Source: Ypsolopha sequella (taxonomy: Eukaryota > Arthropoda > Insecta > Lepidoptera > Ypsolophidae). Taken from it: a stretch of DNA of 64,000 bases. The stretch covers positions 14,027,280 through 14,091,279 of the forward strand of contig OW203998.1 of NCBI GenBank assembly GCA_934047225.1. The letters are read 5' to 3'. The position numbers and the translations under genes were made by a program. Of this stretch, positions 44,045-53,923 are shown piece by piece (positions within the stretch are counted from its first letter, which is position 1; each line of letters opens with the position of its first letter). The notes beneath the pieces are model-generated. The model ran no database searches and was not told where the DNA came from. It saw only the letters and a program-made list of their open reading frames with translations.

Positions 44045-44150
44045 GCTTAGCAGAAAAGCTTGTATGACTAGAGTGATGAATGTGGAAGAGGCGAAAGAGG
44101 TGTGTCAGGATCGTAGCAGATGGAAATCTGTAGGCTTTGCCCCTGTAGCG
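44045..44150 (+). repeat. RTE retrotransposon 3' tail fragment
   Basis: Coding-like text KACMTRVMNVEEAKEVCQDR then SRWKSVGFA matches the tail at 415-530 in one frame. It breaks off at about 44150, before the GGGAGACAGGC end. Confidence 0.75.
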
Positions 44151-44479
44151 TACTTTGTTTTGGAATTATCTTTCGTCGTATAATTTAAATTCTACATCTA
44201 CATTGATTTGTTAAAAAAAACAATGACAGGGATTTTAATCAAATAAACTTTTTCTTGGAAAAAGAAAAGAAGACCCAACCGGAAATCGAACTTCGGACGG
44301 AAAAATTTCATTGTTCAAGAAAAAGAACAATATTATTTTGTTCGTGCAAAACAGTTTCCAACAATCTCGCGGTGAAGAAACCAAACGTAATGATAAAGTT
44401 TTTGTGTAAACCGTCTTTCTATAATATTGTATCATCCATTAAATTAAGTTTGTTTAATTAACTAAAAGCGAGGTATTAG

Positions 44480-45840
44480 AATTTTTTTATTTTATTTTCT
44501 TTATTTTATAAAACATAAATGGTGACAGGACAATTAATTACATATAAAGATTAACACAAATAGACCTACAAGTTCCAACTAATAAAAAAAATACAAACAA
44601 TTTCAAGAGCGACTTCACAAGACAAAATCGAAAACAAACTTACACAAACAATATCCTTTTTATCTCATTTTTAAAAAAAACGTTATGAGAAGAACTAAAT
44701 AAATCAACACTGTAGTTCTTTGTTCTATATATCTAAGGCACGACTTATAAAATTATTACTTGTGTACTTATTCTGGAAAAAGGCACTGAGAATAAATAAT
44801 AAATCTTTACGTCTAGTACGACGAGCGGGAGCTCTGAATCTGATTTTTTCAAGGAGGTACGGGGAATCCACAACTCCATTCACAATTTTATAAAGGAGAC
44901 AAGAATCGATCAGTTTACGGCGAGATAAAAGAGAAGGTACTTTATAACGCTTAGAACAAGAATTGTAATCATCGAAACAGCCCCGGGTTCGATAGTCGTA
45001 ACATTTCAGGAATTTATTTTGTAGTTTTTCAAGGTTATTAATATGTTTCTGGAAAACAGGGGACCAGACTGATGAAGAAAACTCTAAATGGCTACGAACA
45101 TAACTATTGTATAAAATTTTATAAGTATCAACCTTGTTAAACGGTTTACCAATACGGAGAATAAATCCTAAGGTTTTATAAGATTTTTTGAGAAATTTGT
45201 CTAAATGTGGAACAAAAGTTAATTTGGAGTCCATTTCATCTAAGCGATTTAGCGTTTTTCCGCATAGTTCGTAGTCATGCTTTATAGGATTACGTCCTCT
45301 AGAAAATGTTATAACAAAGCATTTAGCGGAATTAAGAAAAAGGTTATTAACAGAACAGAGTTGTTCTATTCTATTTAAGTCAAACTGTAGGAGGTCGCAA
45401 TCATCATGATTTTTAACAATTCGGAATATTTTAGCGTCATCCGCATAGAGTAGACAATTAGAATCTTTCAAGGAGGAGTTAAAGTCATTAACATATAGTA
45501 TAAATAATACTGGTCCCAAGTGAGATCCTTGAGGAATACCGGAGGAAATAGATATGAAGTCAGACATGACTCCTTTCAATGCAACAGCTTGACTTCTATT
45601 ACTAACGTATGAGGCTAACCAACGAAACAGATCGCCATGTATACCCATTCCCCATAGCTTCGCCAAAAGAGTGTTATGACTTATTTTGTCAAACGCTTTG
45701 GAGAAATCGGTATACACGGCGTCTATTTGACATTTTTCATTGTTAATATTACGTAATAGATAGTCTGAGAAAGTGATTAAGTTGATGTCAACACTACGCC
45801 CATTTAGAAAGCCGTGTTGGACATCTGAAACATGTGAATA
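44480..45840 (-). mobile_element. 5'-truncated Jockey-type non-LTR retrotransposon
   Basis: The element comprises the partial polymerase (44725-45835) and an AT-rich 3'UTR of about 240 bp to the left, ending in an A-rich, AATAAA-containing tail on the minus strand near 44480. The 5' end stops inside the RT domain at about 45838, as expected from incomplete reverse transcription. No clear target duplication was identified. Confidence 0.8.
44725..45835 (-). CDS. Partial reverse transcriptase of a Jockey-type retrotransposon
   Basis: The frame is open on the minus strand from about 45835 (VSDVQHGFLNGRSVDINLIT) through the annotated Met at 45717 to a stop at 44725, about 370 codons. Palm-domain motifs occur in order: YTDFSKAFDKI with the first catalytic Asp, SSGIPQGSHLGPVLFILYVN, and LYADDAKIF with the Asp pair. 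The thumb and C-terminal part (LGFILRIGKPF, YVRSHLEFSSSVWSP) follow. There are no internal stops, which makes it the best preserved reverse transcriptase in the window and suggests recent insertion. The endonuclease and fingers are missing, so it cannot be autonomous. Its product would have copied element RNA at the nick made by the element endonuclease. Confidence 0.88.
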
Positions 45841-46089
45841 AAACGATTACAATAAAAATAATTAAAAACATTGTAATCTGAAAGTTGCTACCGTCTCTGA
45901 TGGCAGTTCGAATATATTTTTTAATGTACACATAAAATACATAATTAATTACATAGGCAAATTTTAAATTTGTGTACAGCAGCGAGCTTATCTCCGCAAG
46001 AGATTTCTTTCAGCAAAAAGAAAGTTTGTGCTTAATGAATTTTATAATTATAAGTTACAATAGTATCCGAAAACGTAACAAACCAACAT
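45841..46089. other. Short AT-rich spacer
   Basis: Nothing was recognised between the retrotransposon and the minisatellite. Confidence 0.4.
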
Positions 46090-46345
46090 AAACACGTTTG
46101 ATATTTAACGTAGTGACACGTTTGATATTTAACGTAGTGATACGTTTGATATTAAACGTAGTGATACGTTTGATATTTAACGTAGTGATACGTTTGATAT
46201 TTAACGTAGTGATACGTTTGATATTTAACGTAGTGACACGTTTTATATTTAACGTAGTGAAACATTTGATATATAACGTAGTGACACGTTTTATATTAAA
46301 CGTAGTGGTACGTTTGATATTTAACGTAGTGATACGTTTGATAAT
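46090..46345. repeat. 24-bp minisatellite, about ten and a half units
   Basis: The unit ATACGTTTGATATTTAACGT followed by AGTG is repeated head to tail with one to three substitutions per copy. Because 24 is a multiple of three, all frames stay open on both strands, which creates spurious repetitive peptides (for example repeats of ITTLNIKR on the minus strand). No gene is implied. Confidence 0.9.
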
Positions 46346-46910
46346 CAGTCGTCTAAAGTAATTTTTTTGCACACCGAAATGCAATTTCCTTGGGTTGGTT
46401 TATCAATAAACTGTCAGATTGTCTATCTTTCTAACAATTCATACCGAACCGACAATCTGAATCTTGGATGGCCTTATCTCAAGCTGGATAATACCCTAAA
46501 TTTAAATGTACATCCTACCTACAGGAATAATTTCGCTGATCGTGGGAAAATTCCTTAAGGCTGGCAATTTTCCGCCAGTTAATTAATAACAAGTTTAAAT
46601 CTCCGACTCTGTCTGCATTCTGCCGTAAAGTCCTTAAATACAGTTGCAAACTTTTGATTGGGCCAAGCTCCGCCGGCATTTCACAATGTGAATAAGCAAA
46701 GTCTGACTGTCCGGCTATTTGTGTCGTCCATTTAGGAAATGCTTGGGCGTTATATTTTCACAACTTGCTATATTGTCGCTCTTGTAAATTACGAGGTGGC
46801 TATTTTTTGTTTCTTAAGTTGTTGTGATAAGATTGCAATAATTTTAAATTTACACGGGCACTATAAACATTATTTACATCATAATGTCATCCTGCGACCA
46901 TGGCAGATAT
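46346..46910. other. Non-coding stretch
   Basis: CTGTCAGATTGTCTATCT and CCGACAATCTGAATC (about 46410-46465) form a weak inverted pair. No gene was found. Confidence 0.4.
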
Positions 46911-47174
46911 ACAAGGTGACTTTTTGATCATCGTCCAAATTCATACTGGTGGCTTTGTAAGTGATCAGTATCATGCATCAATAACAATTTTAGTGAAATT
47001 CGTAAAATGAAATTTCGACTCCCCATAGTGATTCGCTCGGGACTGGAACTGAATTTGTATGGGAAGCCGAAATTTCATTTTACGTATTTCACAAAAATTG
47101 TTACTGATCCAAGATACTGATCACATATCAAGCCTCCAGTATGAATTTGGACGATGATCAAAAAGTCACCTTGT
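46911..47174. mobile_element. 264-bp foldback MITE
   Basis: It starts ACAAGGTGACTTTTTGATCA and ends with the exact complement. Arms of about 105 bp pair through CCAAATTCATACTGG and AAATGAAATTTCG, leaving a centre of about 40 bp. No protein is encoded and the target duplication is unclear. Confidence 0.85.
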
Positions 47175-47560
47175 TTAAAGAAAATAGTTGTATGTTTAAA
47201 CATCCTGATTACCCGAAATTTCAAGATGGGTAAGAAATATAGGTTGGGCGTTGAGTATTAAAAAAGTGCACAGTGAATTCTGCTGCATTCCATATAAAAC
47301 TCGAACTTTGTCCGTTTATAACTCGAAAAGTGTTGAACCGAATCGCTAGAAGTGGCTTAGTATACTATATATTTTCTCTAGTCTACTTCTATCGCTTTTG
47401 ACTTTTTAACTATCTACACCTAGATACAATTTTTAATAACATCTTGCAATCGTTACTTATTAAAATGGTACTTTTTAATCCTCGCACTCGACTTCCTGTG
47501 TAAATTATAAATTATAATAGACTACTTGCGAGATTTATTGAATTATAGAAAGATTTTTAA
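47175..47560. other. Non-coding stretch
   Basis: No feature was recognised. Confidence 0.45.
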
Positions 47561-47562
47561 AG

Positions 47563-47930
47563 AAGTTTTCAATGCAAGTGCTCGTAAAGGCCCACTTTTT
47601 ATGCAGCAAAACCGAACGGAACGTCGATTATTTTGCCCTAGGGCTTTATTATTATTATTATTTTTAATTTATTTACAATGGTTGGCTAACCTGCAGCCTT
47701 TCCTATGTACCATAAATGTTATACTTTCTTTCCACTCTTTAACGGCTCTGGATACAGTCCTTTTGAGCCAACCATAATTTAAAGTTCACAAGATTATATT
47801 TGTTTTATTTCTTTACACTATGCATTGAAAAACGTTGTATGATACACGGGCGTAAGAGCAATAAATTACTCGGTTACGTTTAATTTATTCCTTTTCGCCC
47901 TTGTAGCATAAACTTCTATTATTGTAAGAT
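47563..47930 (+). repeat. Composite dispersed repeat A, copy 3
   Basis: Same orientation as copy 1. The first part is complete, but the second has lost about 45 bp between GGTTACGTTTAA and TTTATTCC, which removes the hairpin tip. The deletion is specific to this copy. Confidence 0.75.
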
Positions 47931-48266
47931 TTTGTCTTTGAAATTGTTTAGTAGTGGTTTGGCGCAGAGGTTTTAATATCCTTTCGTTTTTTTTTTTACC
48001 TACATGCAGTAAAATATTGTAAAAATAATACGTATAACCACTCATGTGAATTCACATCAATTCTATCCGTGGATTTTCGAAATTGTTAAATAGCCTAAGG
48101 GCTTACGGCAACATTTATGTCGAAAGCTGCATTTTAGGCAGAAAGCAAGCCGCTTTGTCCAGTAATACTTGAGATCAATATGAATGATTTCATTCGAGGA
48201 AATGAAAATTTTATTCACTAGAATTCAAGATGGCGGACCTTTTCCAAAATGGCGGCTGCATAATTT
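47931..48266. other. Non-coding stretch
   Basis: Paired ATGGCGG words at 48231 and 48251 lie just outside the large palindrome; otherwise nothing is recognised. Confidence 0.4.
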
Positions 48267-48710
48267 TAAAAATTTACAGAATCAAAACGGCTTCACCGAT
48301 TTTAGTGATTAGGGTGTCAATCAATTTGTATTGACATCTTATATTATAAAAAAAATATATCGTTTAAGAAATTAAAGATAGCAGCCAAATATTAATAAAA
48401 TAGTGAAATTTTCTAAATATTTTTTTCATTCTTATGAAAATAACAACTAAATTTCCTATGATATGGTCACATGTTTTTATTATTTAATAAATTGTGATAA
48501 TATTACTTACAAAATAAAATAAAAATCTTAAAAATCTGATGAGTAGTTTTTAAACTATACGCATTTCAAAAGAACCGCGCGGTTTTGAAAGTCGTCACTG
48601 CACGTGATGTGATGCATCATAAAATGAAAACGAGTGCACGAATTTCAGTAGTTTACATATCAGACGATTTGTATTTATATCCTGTAATTTATAACGTCTT
48701 GTAAAAATCG

Positions 48711-48735
48711 GCCAAGTGCGAGTTGGACACGCGCA
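48711..48735 (+). repeat. Left GGCCAAGTGCGAG terminus in the palindrome
   Basis: CGGCCAAGTGCGAGTTGGAC then ACGCGCAC is the same terminus as at 22337 and the complement of those at 40015 and 59180. Its mirror copy is at about 52168-52195 in the right arm. Confidence 0.75.
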
Positions 48736-49070
48736 CAAATGGTGTCGTACCAAGTACACCATTGTTTATTTGTTTTGGTCATCCCTTACTAATTTCATTA
48801 TAAATGAGCGATAACAATATTTTTATGATTTTCTACAGTAATAACATACAGGAATCTTAAAATTCCTAACACGTTTAGTTTTTGAGATAGACTCCGAAAT
48901 TAAAATGTTCTAAAGCTAACAGATGGCCCCATTTCCTTATTTTTGAAGGTATAAATGAGCAGTAAAAATATTAATCCTCTGTATTTACAGCTTCATCCGA
49001 TGTGGTTGAACTGAACGAAGAGAAAATTCATATGAAATCAGCCCAGCATGTAACTATATCATCAATTATG

Positions 49071-49585
49071 CTATGAGTAAGTAAAAAATAAAGAGATACC
49101 TTTCATTTTTGCAGCTGCCTTTGCGTGTGCTGCATTGCACTGTGCAGGGTAAACCCATCCGCTGACACAAGCAGCGCATTGTTTTGCAGCCTTTTTTACA
49201 ACCGCAATGGTCAAAGTAAGATAACTCATGCCATATCTGCCTGGCTTCAGACTATTGTGGTACCCAACTGTCATTAGATAATTTCCAACCTCAGGAGGAT
49301 GGAGATGGCACTGAGGCATCGTCGAGAATAACGAAAGTGCCCCATAAGTGTCTCGCTGGATAGGTGGCATGGAGCGCGTGTTTTTGTAATGCCATCGATG
49401 TTGGTGGGATGCTTGTTACCAATTTATTCTTGGTAGCAAATAGTTCCTTACGCACCAAGTTGACCGATGAATGTGCTGTTTGTGAATCGTAGAGGTAGCA
49501 GGTTCACTTTTCCAGCATAGCCATAATTTCTTCAGGAAGACTTTGTATTGGCTGCGATATTTCTTTTAAAGCTAGTGTGACTTCT
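49071..49585 (-). pseudogene. Left-arm copy of the cysteine-cluster protein gene
   Basis: Minus-strand frames read ALKEISQPIQSLPEEIMAML, SVNLVRKELFATKNKL, SIPPTSMALQKHALHA, ARHLWGTF, then a WGWKL and SNDSWVPQ block, and finally CGCKKGCKTMRCLCQRMGLP followed by CTVQCSTCKGSCKN. The order (Leu/Ile helix, IPPT...LQ.H, HLWG, WGW, C-terminal Cys cluster) is one I have seen in uncharacterised, probably transposon-related animal proteins. Here it has a TAG in the WVPQ region, a TGA or frame shift after AMLEK and another stop before GWKL, so it is dead. An upstream minus-strand frame (49604-49807, with KIVSITPRHHQRLFHKIEWE) may be the previous part of the same protein. Confidence 0.6.
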
Positions 49586-49734
49586 GCAACTTTGTTTATT
49601 TTCTCAGGTTGTTTTCAATTGGACAACTTCGCTCAGGCTTAAGGCTGAGCATTCTGAAAAACTAGAATTTCTAATAAAAACAGAAAACTTTTCCCATTCA
49701 ATTTTATGGAATAATCTTTGATGGTGCCTTGGTG

Positions 49735-49940
49735 TTATTGATACAATTTTATCAAAATTAAATTGAAAGTGGCCTGCAAGAGTTTTGGCTATTGACCGGG
49801 ATGGCAAATAAATGCCGTTATGTTGAGTTCATAAAATAGCCAACACTTTGGGCCCTGACAGATCAACTAATCTTCGTGGCTTTCACGCCTTTACAGGCTA
49901 TGGTGTTATTGATATAATGTTGTCAAACTTTAATTGAGAA
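49735..49940. repeat. Tandem duplication in the palindrome spacer
   Basis: GGTGTTATTGATACAATTTT starts a unit of about 167 bp (49735-49901), and the next unit begins with the near-identical GGTGTTATTGATATAATG at 49902. The second unit is interrupted at about 49940 by the reverse transcriptase insertion and resumes at 51112 with GTGGCCTGCAAGAGTTGTGG. Confidence 0.7.
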
Positions 49941-51110
49941 TCGCAATACTCTAGCCATCAAGATGCACCACTTTGGGATCAGCGGGCCAGCTCACGCTCT
50001 GTTCACCGATTTGATGCGTAATCGATCACAAACTGTCGTAGCTGATGGAGGTGACATAAGATCTGATCCTCTCGACACTACGATGGGCGTGGCTCAGGGA
50101 TTTTCGGTCTCGAACATACTGTTCTCCCTGATTCTGAACGACTTACCGTGTGCGGTTTGTGACTGTGAAATTTTCATGTACGCTGATGACGTCGCCGCGG
50201 TTGTAAGCGCACCGTCTATCGAGAAACTTGAAGTTCAATTAAACAACACAGCGCTACAGCTTTCCCAATGGTTTCGGGGAAATAGTCTTGTACTCAACTC
50301 AAAAAAGACACATTTCATTCATTTCTGGCTTCGTGGTACACCTCCCCGACCTCTATCGGTTCAAGTGAATGGAACTCAAATAGAACAGGTGGAGTCCTCA
50401 ACCCTCCTCGGGTTCAAACTTGACAGAGGCCTGACATGGAAATACCACATTGACGCGCTATGTGGTCGACTTGGTTGCGCGTGCTTTGAACTAAGGCGTC
50501 TGGCGCGCGTGGTGCCGCAGGACGTGGTGCGCCCCTGCTACTTCGCAACCGTACACTCGCTGCTGGAGTACGGCGCCCAGCTGTGGGCGTGCGCCGCCAA
50601 CTGCAAACGTGCCTTCCGTATGCGGAAACGCGCGATCAGAGCTATTATGCAAATACCACGGACAGAAACAGTGAAGCCACATTTCAAGTCCCTGAAAATA
50701 ATGACACTCCCATCTGTTGTCATCTTTGAGGTGGCGGTGTATACGTGCGAAAATATCGGCTCATAAAATACGTATAAGACCGCCTACGGGTGACAAAATC
50801 ATTGGCGTGAAACATAGACTTAAAAAGTCAAGTATGCTTACGCATGTTATGGGCCCCACTGTTTACAATTTGTTGCCTAAAATATTATAGGATCTCCAAA
50901 TCTACAAATATTTAAATCCATGTTGAGGCGCTGGCTTGTCGAGCAGGCGTTCTACTCGGTGAAAGATTTTTTTTATGACAAGCGCAATGTAAGGCTTACT
51001 ATTAAGATTTATTATTATGTGTTTTGTACAATTATGCATTGTATTATTATTTTTATTTTAGATTTAAGCATTTATAATGAATATTAAGAAATAAATGATT
51101 ATGTTTATGA
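49940..51110 (+). pseudogene. Non-LTR reverse transcriptase inserted in the palindrome centre
   Basis: The open frame 49963-50766 carries RT motifs: FGISGPAHALFTDLM, GVAQGFSVSNILFSLILNDL, FMYADDVAAV with the catalytic Asp pair, SLVLNSKKTHF, TLLGFKLDRGLTWKYHIDAL, VHSLLEYGAQLW, and IMTLPSVVIFEVAVYT. After a stop at 50764, similar coding text continues (HVMGPTVYNLLPKIL near 50850, then LQIFKSMLRRWLVEQAFYSV near 50900-50970), so the end is frame-broken. The AT-rich tail to 51110 looks like a 3'UTR. The N-terminal endonuclease is lacking. Best fit is a CR1/Jockey-type element. It is younger than the palindrome, since it interrupts one duplicated unit. Confidence 0.8.
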
Positions 51111-51111
51111 G

Positions 51112-51252
51112 AGTGGCCTGCAAGAGTTGTGGCTATTGACCGAGACGGCAAATAAATGCCGTTATGTCGGAGTTCATAAAATAGCCAACACTTTGGGCCC
51201 TGACAGATCAACTGACCTTCGTGACTTTCACGACTTTACAGGCTATGACACT
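51112..51252. repeat. Resumed second unit of the spacer duplication
   Basis: GTGGCCTGCAAGAGTTGTGG to TTTACAGGCTATGAC matches 49769-49901 at about 93 percent by eye. It is the remainder of the interrupted second unit. Confidence 0.7.
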
Positions 51253-51304
51253 ACTTCTTAGTTCTATACAAAAGGAAAGAAGTGATGCTTCAAAACGTGG
51301 TCTG

Positions 51305-51788
51305 CACACCAGCTTTAAAAGAAATATCGCAGCCAATACAAGTTCTTTCTGAAGCAATTGTGGCTATTCTGGAAAAGTTCACCATTACGATTCACAAACA
51401 GCACATTCGTTGGTCAACTTGGTACGCAAGGAACTATTTGCTACCAAGGATAAATTGGTAACAAGCATCCCACCAACATCGGTGGCATTACAAAAACACG
51501 CGCATCATGCCAACTATCAAGCGAGACACTTATGGGGCACTTTCGTTATTCTCGACGATGCCTCTGTGCCATCTCCATCTCCATCCTCCTGGGGTTGGAA
51601 ATCATCAAATGACAGTTGGGTACCACAATAGTCTGAAGCCAGGCAGATATGGCATGAGTTATCTTACTTTGACCATTGCGGTTGTAAAAAAGGCTGCAAA
51701 ACAATGCGCTGCTTGTGTCAGCGGATGGGTTTACCCTGCACAGTGCAATGCAGCACATGCAAAGGCAGCTGCAAAAATTAAAGGTATC
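51305..51788 (+). pseudogene. Right-arm copy of the cysteine-cluster protein gene
   Basis: The plus-strand mirror of the left-arm gene. The longest intact frame (51410-51631) contains SVALQKHAHHANYQARHLWG and the WGWKSSNDSWVPQ block, then hits TAG where a Trp codon is expected. In the same frame, past the stop, are ELSYFDHCGCKKGCKTMRCL and CQRMGLPCTVQCSTCKGSCK, a cluster of eleven cysteines, ending at a TAA near 51780. Both arms share the TAG, so the gene was already dead when the palindrome formed or was corrected between arms. It also has an extra PS dipeptide relative to the left arm. Function unknown; the Cys spacing recalls metal-binding CXC-type domains. Confidence 0.6.
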
Positions 51789-52649
51789 TCTTTATTTTTT
51801 ACTTACTCATAGCATAATTGATGATATAGTTACATTCTGGGCTGATTTCATATGAATTTTCTCTTCCTTCAGTTCAACCACATCGGATGAAGCTGTGAAT
51901 ACAGAGGATTAATATTTTTACTGCTCATTTATACCTTCAAGAATAAGGAAATGGGGCCATATGTTAGCTTTAGAACATTTTAATTTCGGAGTCTATCTCA
52001 AAAACTAAACTAGTTGGGAATTTTAAAATTCCTGTATGTTATTATTATTATGAATCATACCTACTGTAGAAAATCATAAAAATATTGTTATCACCCATTC
52101 ATAATGAAATTAGTAAGGGATGACCAAAACAAATAAACAGTGGTGTACTTAGTACGAAACCATTTGTGCGCGAGTCCAACTCGCACTTGGCCGGTTTTTA
52201 CAAGACGTTATGAATTAAAGGATATAAATACAAATCGTCAATATGTAAATTACTGAAATTCGTGCACTCGTTTTCATTTTATGATGCATCACATCACGTG
52301 CAGTGACGACTTTCAAAACCGCGCGGTTCTTTTGAAATGCGTATAGTTTAAAAACTACTCATCAGATTTTTAAGAAATTTATTTTATTTTGTAAATAATA
52401 TTATCACAATTTATTAAATAATAAAAACATGTGACCATATCATAGGAAATTTAGTTGTTATTTTCATAAGAATGAAAAAAATGTTTAGAAAATTTCACTA
52501 TTTTATTAATATTTGGCTGCCATCTTTAATTTCTTAAACAATATATTTTTTTTATTATATAAGATGTCAATACAAATTTATTGACACCCTAGTCACTAAA
52601 ATCGGTGAAGCCGTTTTGATTCTGTAAATTTTTAAAATTATACACAGCA

Positions 52650-53750
52650 AACGAGTAGTTAGTATTTCCACTTTTATCCGGGATCCTATAAAGTATAAAC
52701 AATCACAACACAAGTCTGGATGGAATCTACAACATTTTGAAGGAACAAGACCAAAATTACTTTTACTATTGGCATTTCTCTAACCACACTGAAAAAGTAC
52801 TATCATTTAAACAGCTTTATTTACAAAATCTTTTAATAGAACCTGACGAATTTTATGTTTGTAATCTATATACTTACTAATATAAATATATATATAGCTC
52901 TGAAGGTTTCGTGATGTGATGAGTCAGTCAGTGAGTGAGTGGTATTTCGCTTTTATTTGTACAAGTCGGGTAAATTTACATGACACCTACTAGCTCAGAT
53001 GACGTTTGCATAAGCGGGCGGGGAGTCAAATTCCTAGCCAGGTGTCATGTTAAATCGCCCGACTTGTAAAGATTTTATTTCCCATCAGCCTAATTGAGCA
53101 GTACCTGATTCAGCAAACTTTGCAGTAGGTACTTAAGCTTAGCTTAATTGAAGTATCGTTAAGTCGTTAGCAACTTCAGGAGTTCAAGCTTCTTAGATAG
53201 GATCTCAAACACGGGCATCTATCTACCCTGATTTAAACAACACCGCGTTTTTTCTTATTTCATGAAGAAGTTATAATTTCAATAACGGAGAATTTTTGAA
53301 GAAAAGAATGGAGTTGCAGACATGGTTAAAGCCGACAAAGTGATAATATAGTCGATTAGAAAATCGAATTAGATGAAGATGATAAAGTAAATTTCTTGAA
53401 ATAAGGAAGAAAAACTTAAAAGCGGCGCGGCGGCATTCATAATGTACGACATCCGTCGATGAGTATTTCTCGCAATCCTCTGTTATTTCCGTACCAGAAT
53501 CAAACTTCAGAGAATCTTTGAGTTATGTATGACAGCTTCAAAATTTTCCGTTTTTTGTGAAAATCTTAAAAGGTTAGGCAATTTGCCACGTAGCTCAAGT
53601 AACCATGTAAGCCCGCTAGACCTCCACCGCTATACGTATAACCCGAATCAATTGACCAATCAAAGACCATGGACCTCTTCCTTACACACTATCTCCGTTT
53701 ATATTCGCACATGGAAATAAAGATAGCATTAAAAACAATAGCAGTCAATG
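52650..53750. other. Mostly non-coding; short foldback at 52958-53070
   Basis: ACAAGTCGGGTAAATTTACA and its complement near 53045-53070 form a short foldback. At 52875-52950 TTACTAATATAAATATATAT and GTGATGAGTCAGTCAGTGAG resemble a diverged Helitron 5' region. No gene is supported. Confidence 0.5.
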
Positions 53751-53757
53751 GTGTCAA

Positions 53758-53923
53758 TTCGGTGTAGCACGACTTAACTTATTTGACAGGACCAACTTAA
53801 TTTAAGCGTTCTGTCCTTGTCTTTTCGATAAAGAAAGAAAATAACAGGACGCTTTAAGTACGTAGTAATACTTTATATTCTCTGCTTAATACTGTCAAAT
53901 AAGTTAAGTTGTGTTATACCGAA
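53758..53923. mobile_element. MITE family B without insertion
   Basis: Ends TTCGGTGTAGCACGACTTAA and, inverted, TTCGGTATAACACAACTTAA match over about 35 bp. Both outer flanks begin TGTC(A/C), which may belong to the terminal repeat. The centre holds CTGTCCTTGTCTTTTCGATA. It is the uninterrupted counterpart of 2105-3077 and shows the ACTTAATTTA site into which the R1/I-like fragment inserted there. Confidence 0.8.

Larger units (their letters stand above)
48267..52645. mobile_element. 4.4-kb imperfect palindrome with cysteine-cluster gene arms
   Basis: The left arm (about 48267-49585) and right arm (about 51305-52645) are complementary at an estimated 90-95 percent, from CATAATTTTAAAAATTTACA at the outside inward to the CTTTAAAAGAAATATCGCAG block. 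The 1.7-kb spacer holds a tandem duplication and a reverse transcriptase insertion. Each arm carries a terminus of the GGCCAAGTGCGAG family (48711 and, inverted, about 52195) about 440 bp in from the outer end, and a decayed cysteine-cluster protein gene. The palindrome is therefore either an element with very long inverted repeats or an inverted duplication of a transposon plus flank. No flanking target duplication was found. Confidence 0.8.

Noticed and set aside
46055..46384. Repetitive proteins of 87 and 109 residues on both strands
   Set aside because: Both are products of a 24-bp tandem repeat that stays open in several frames.
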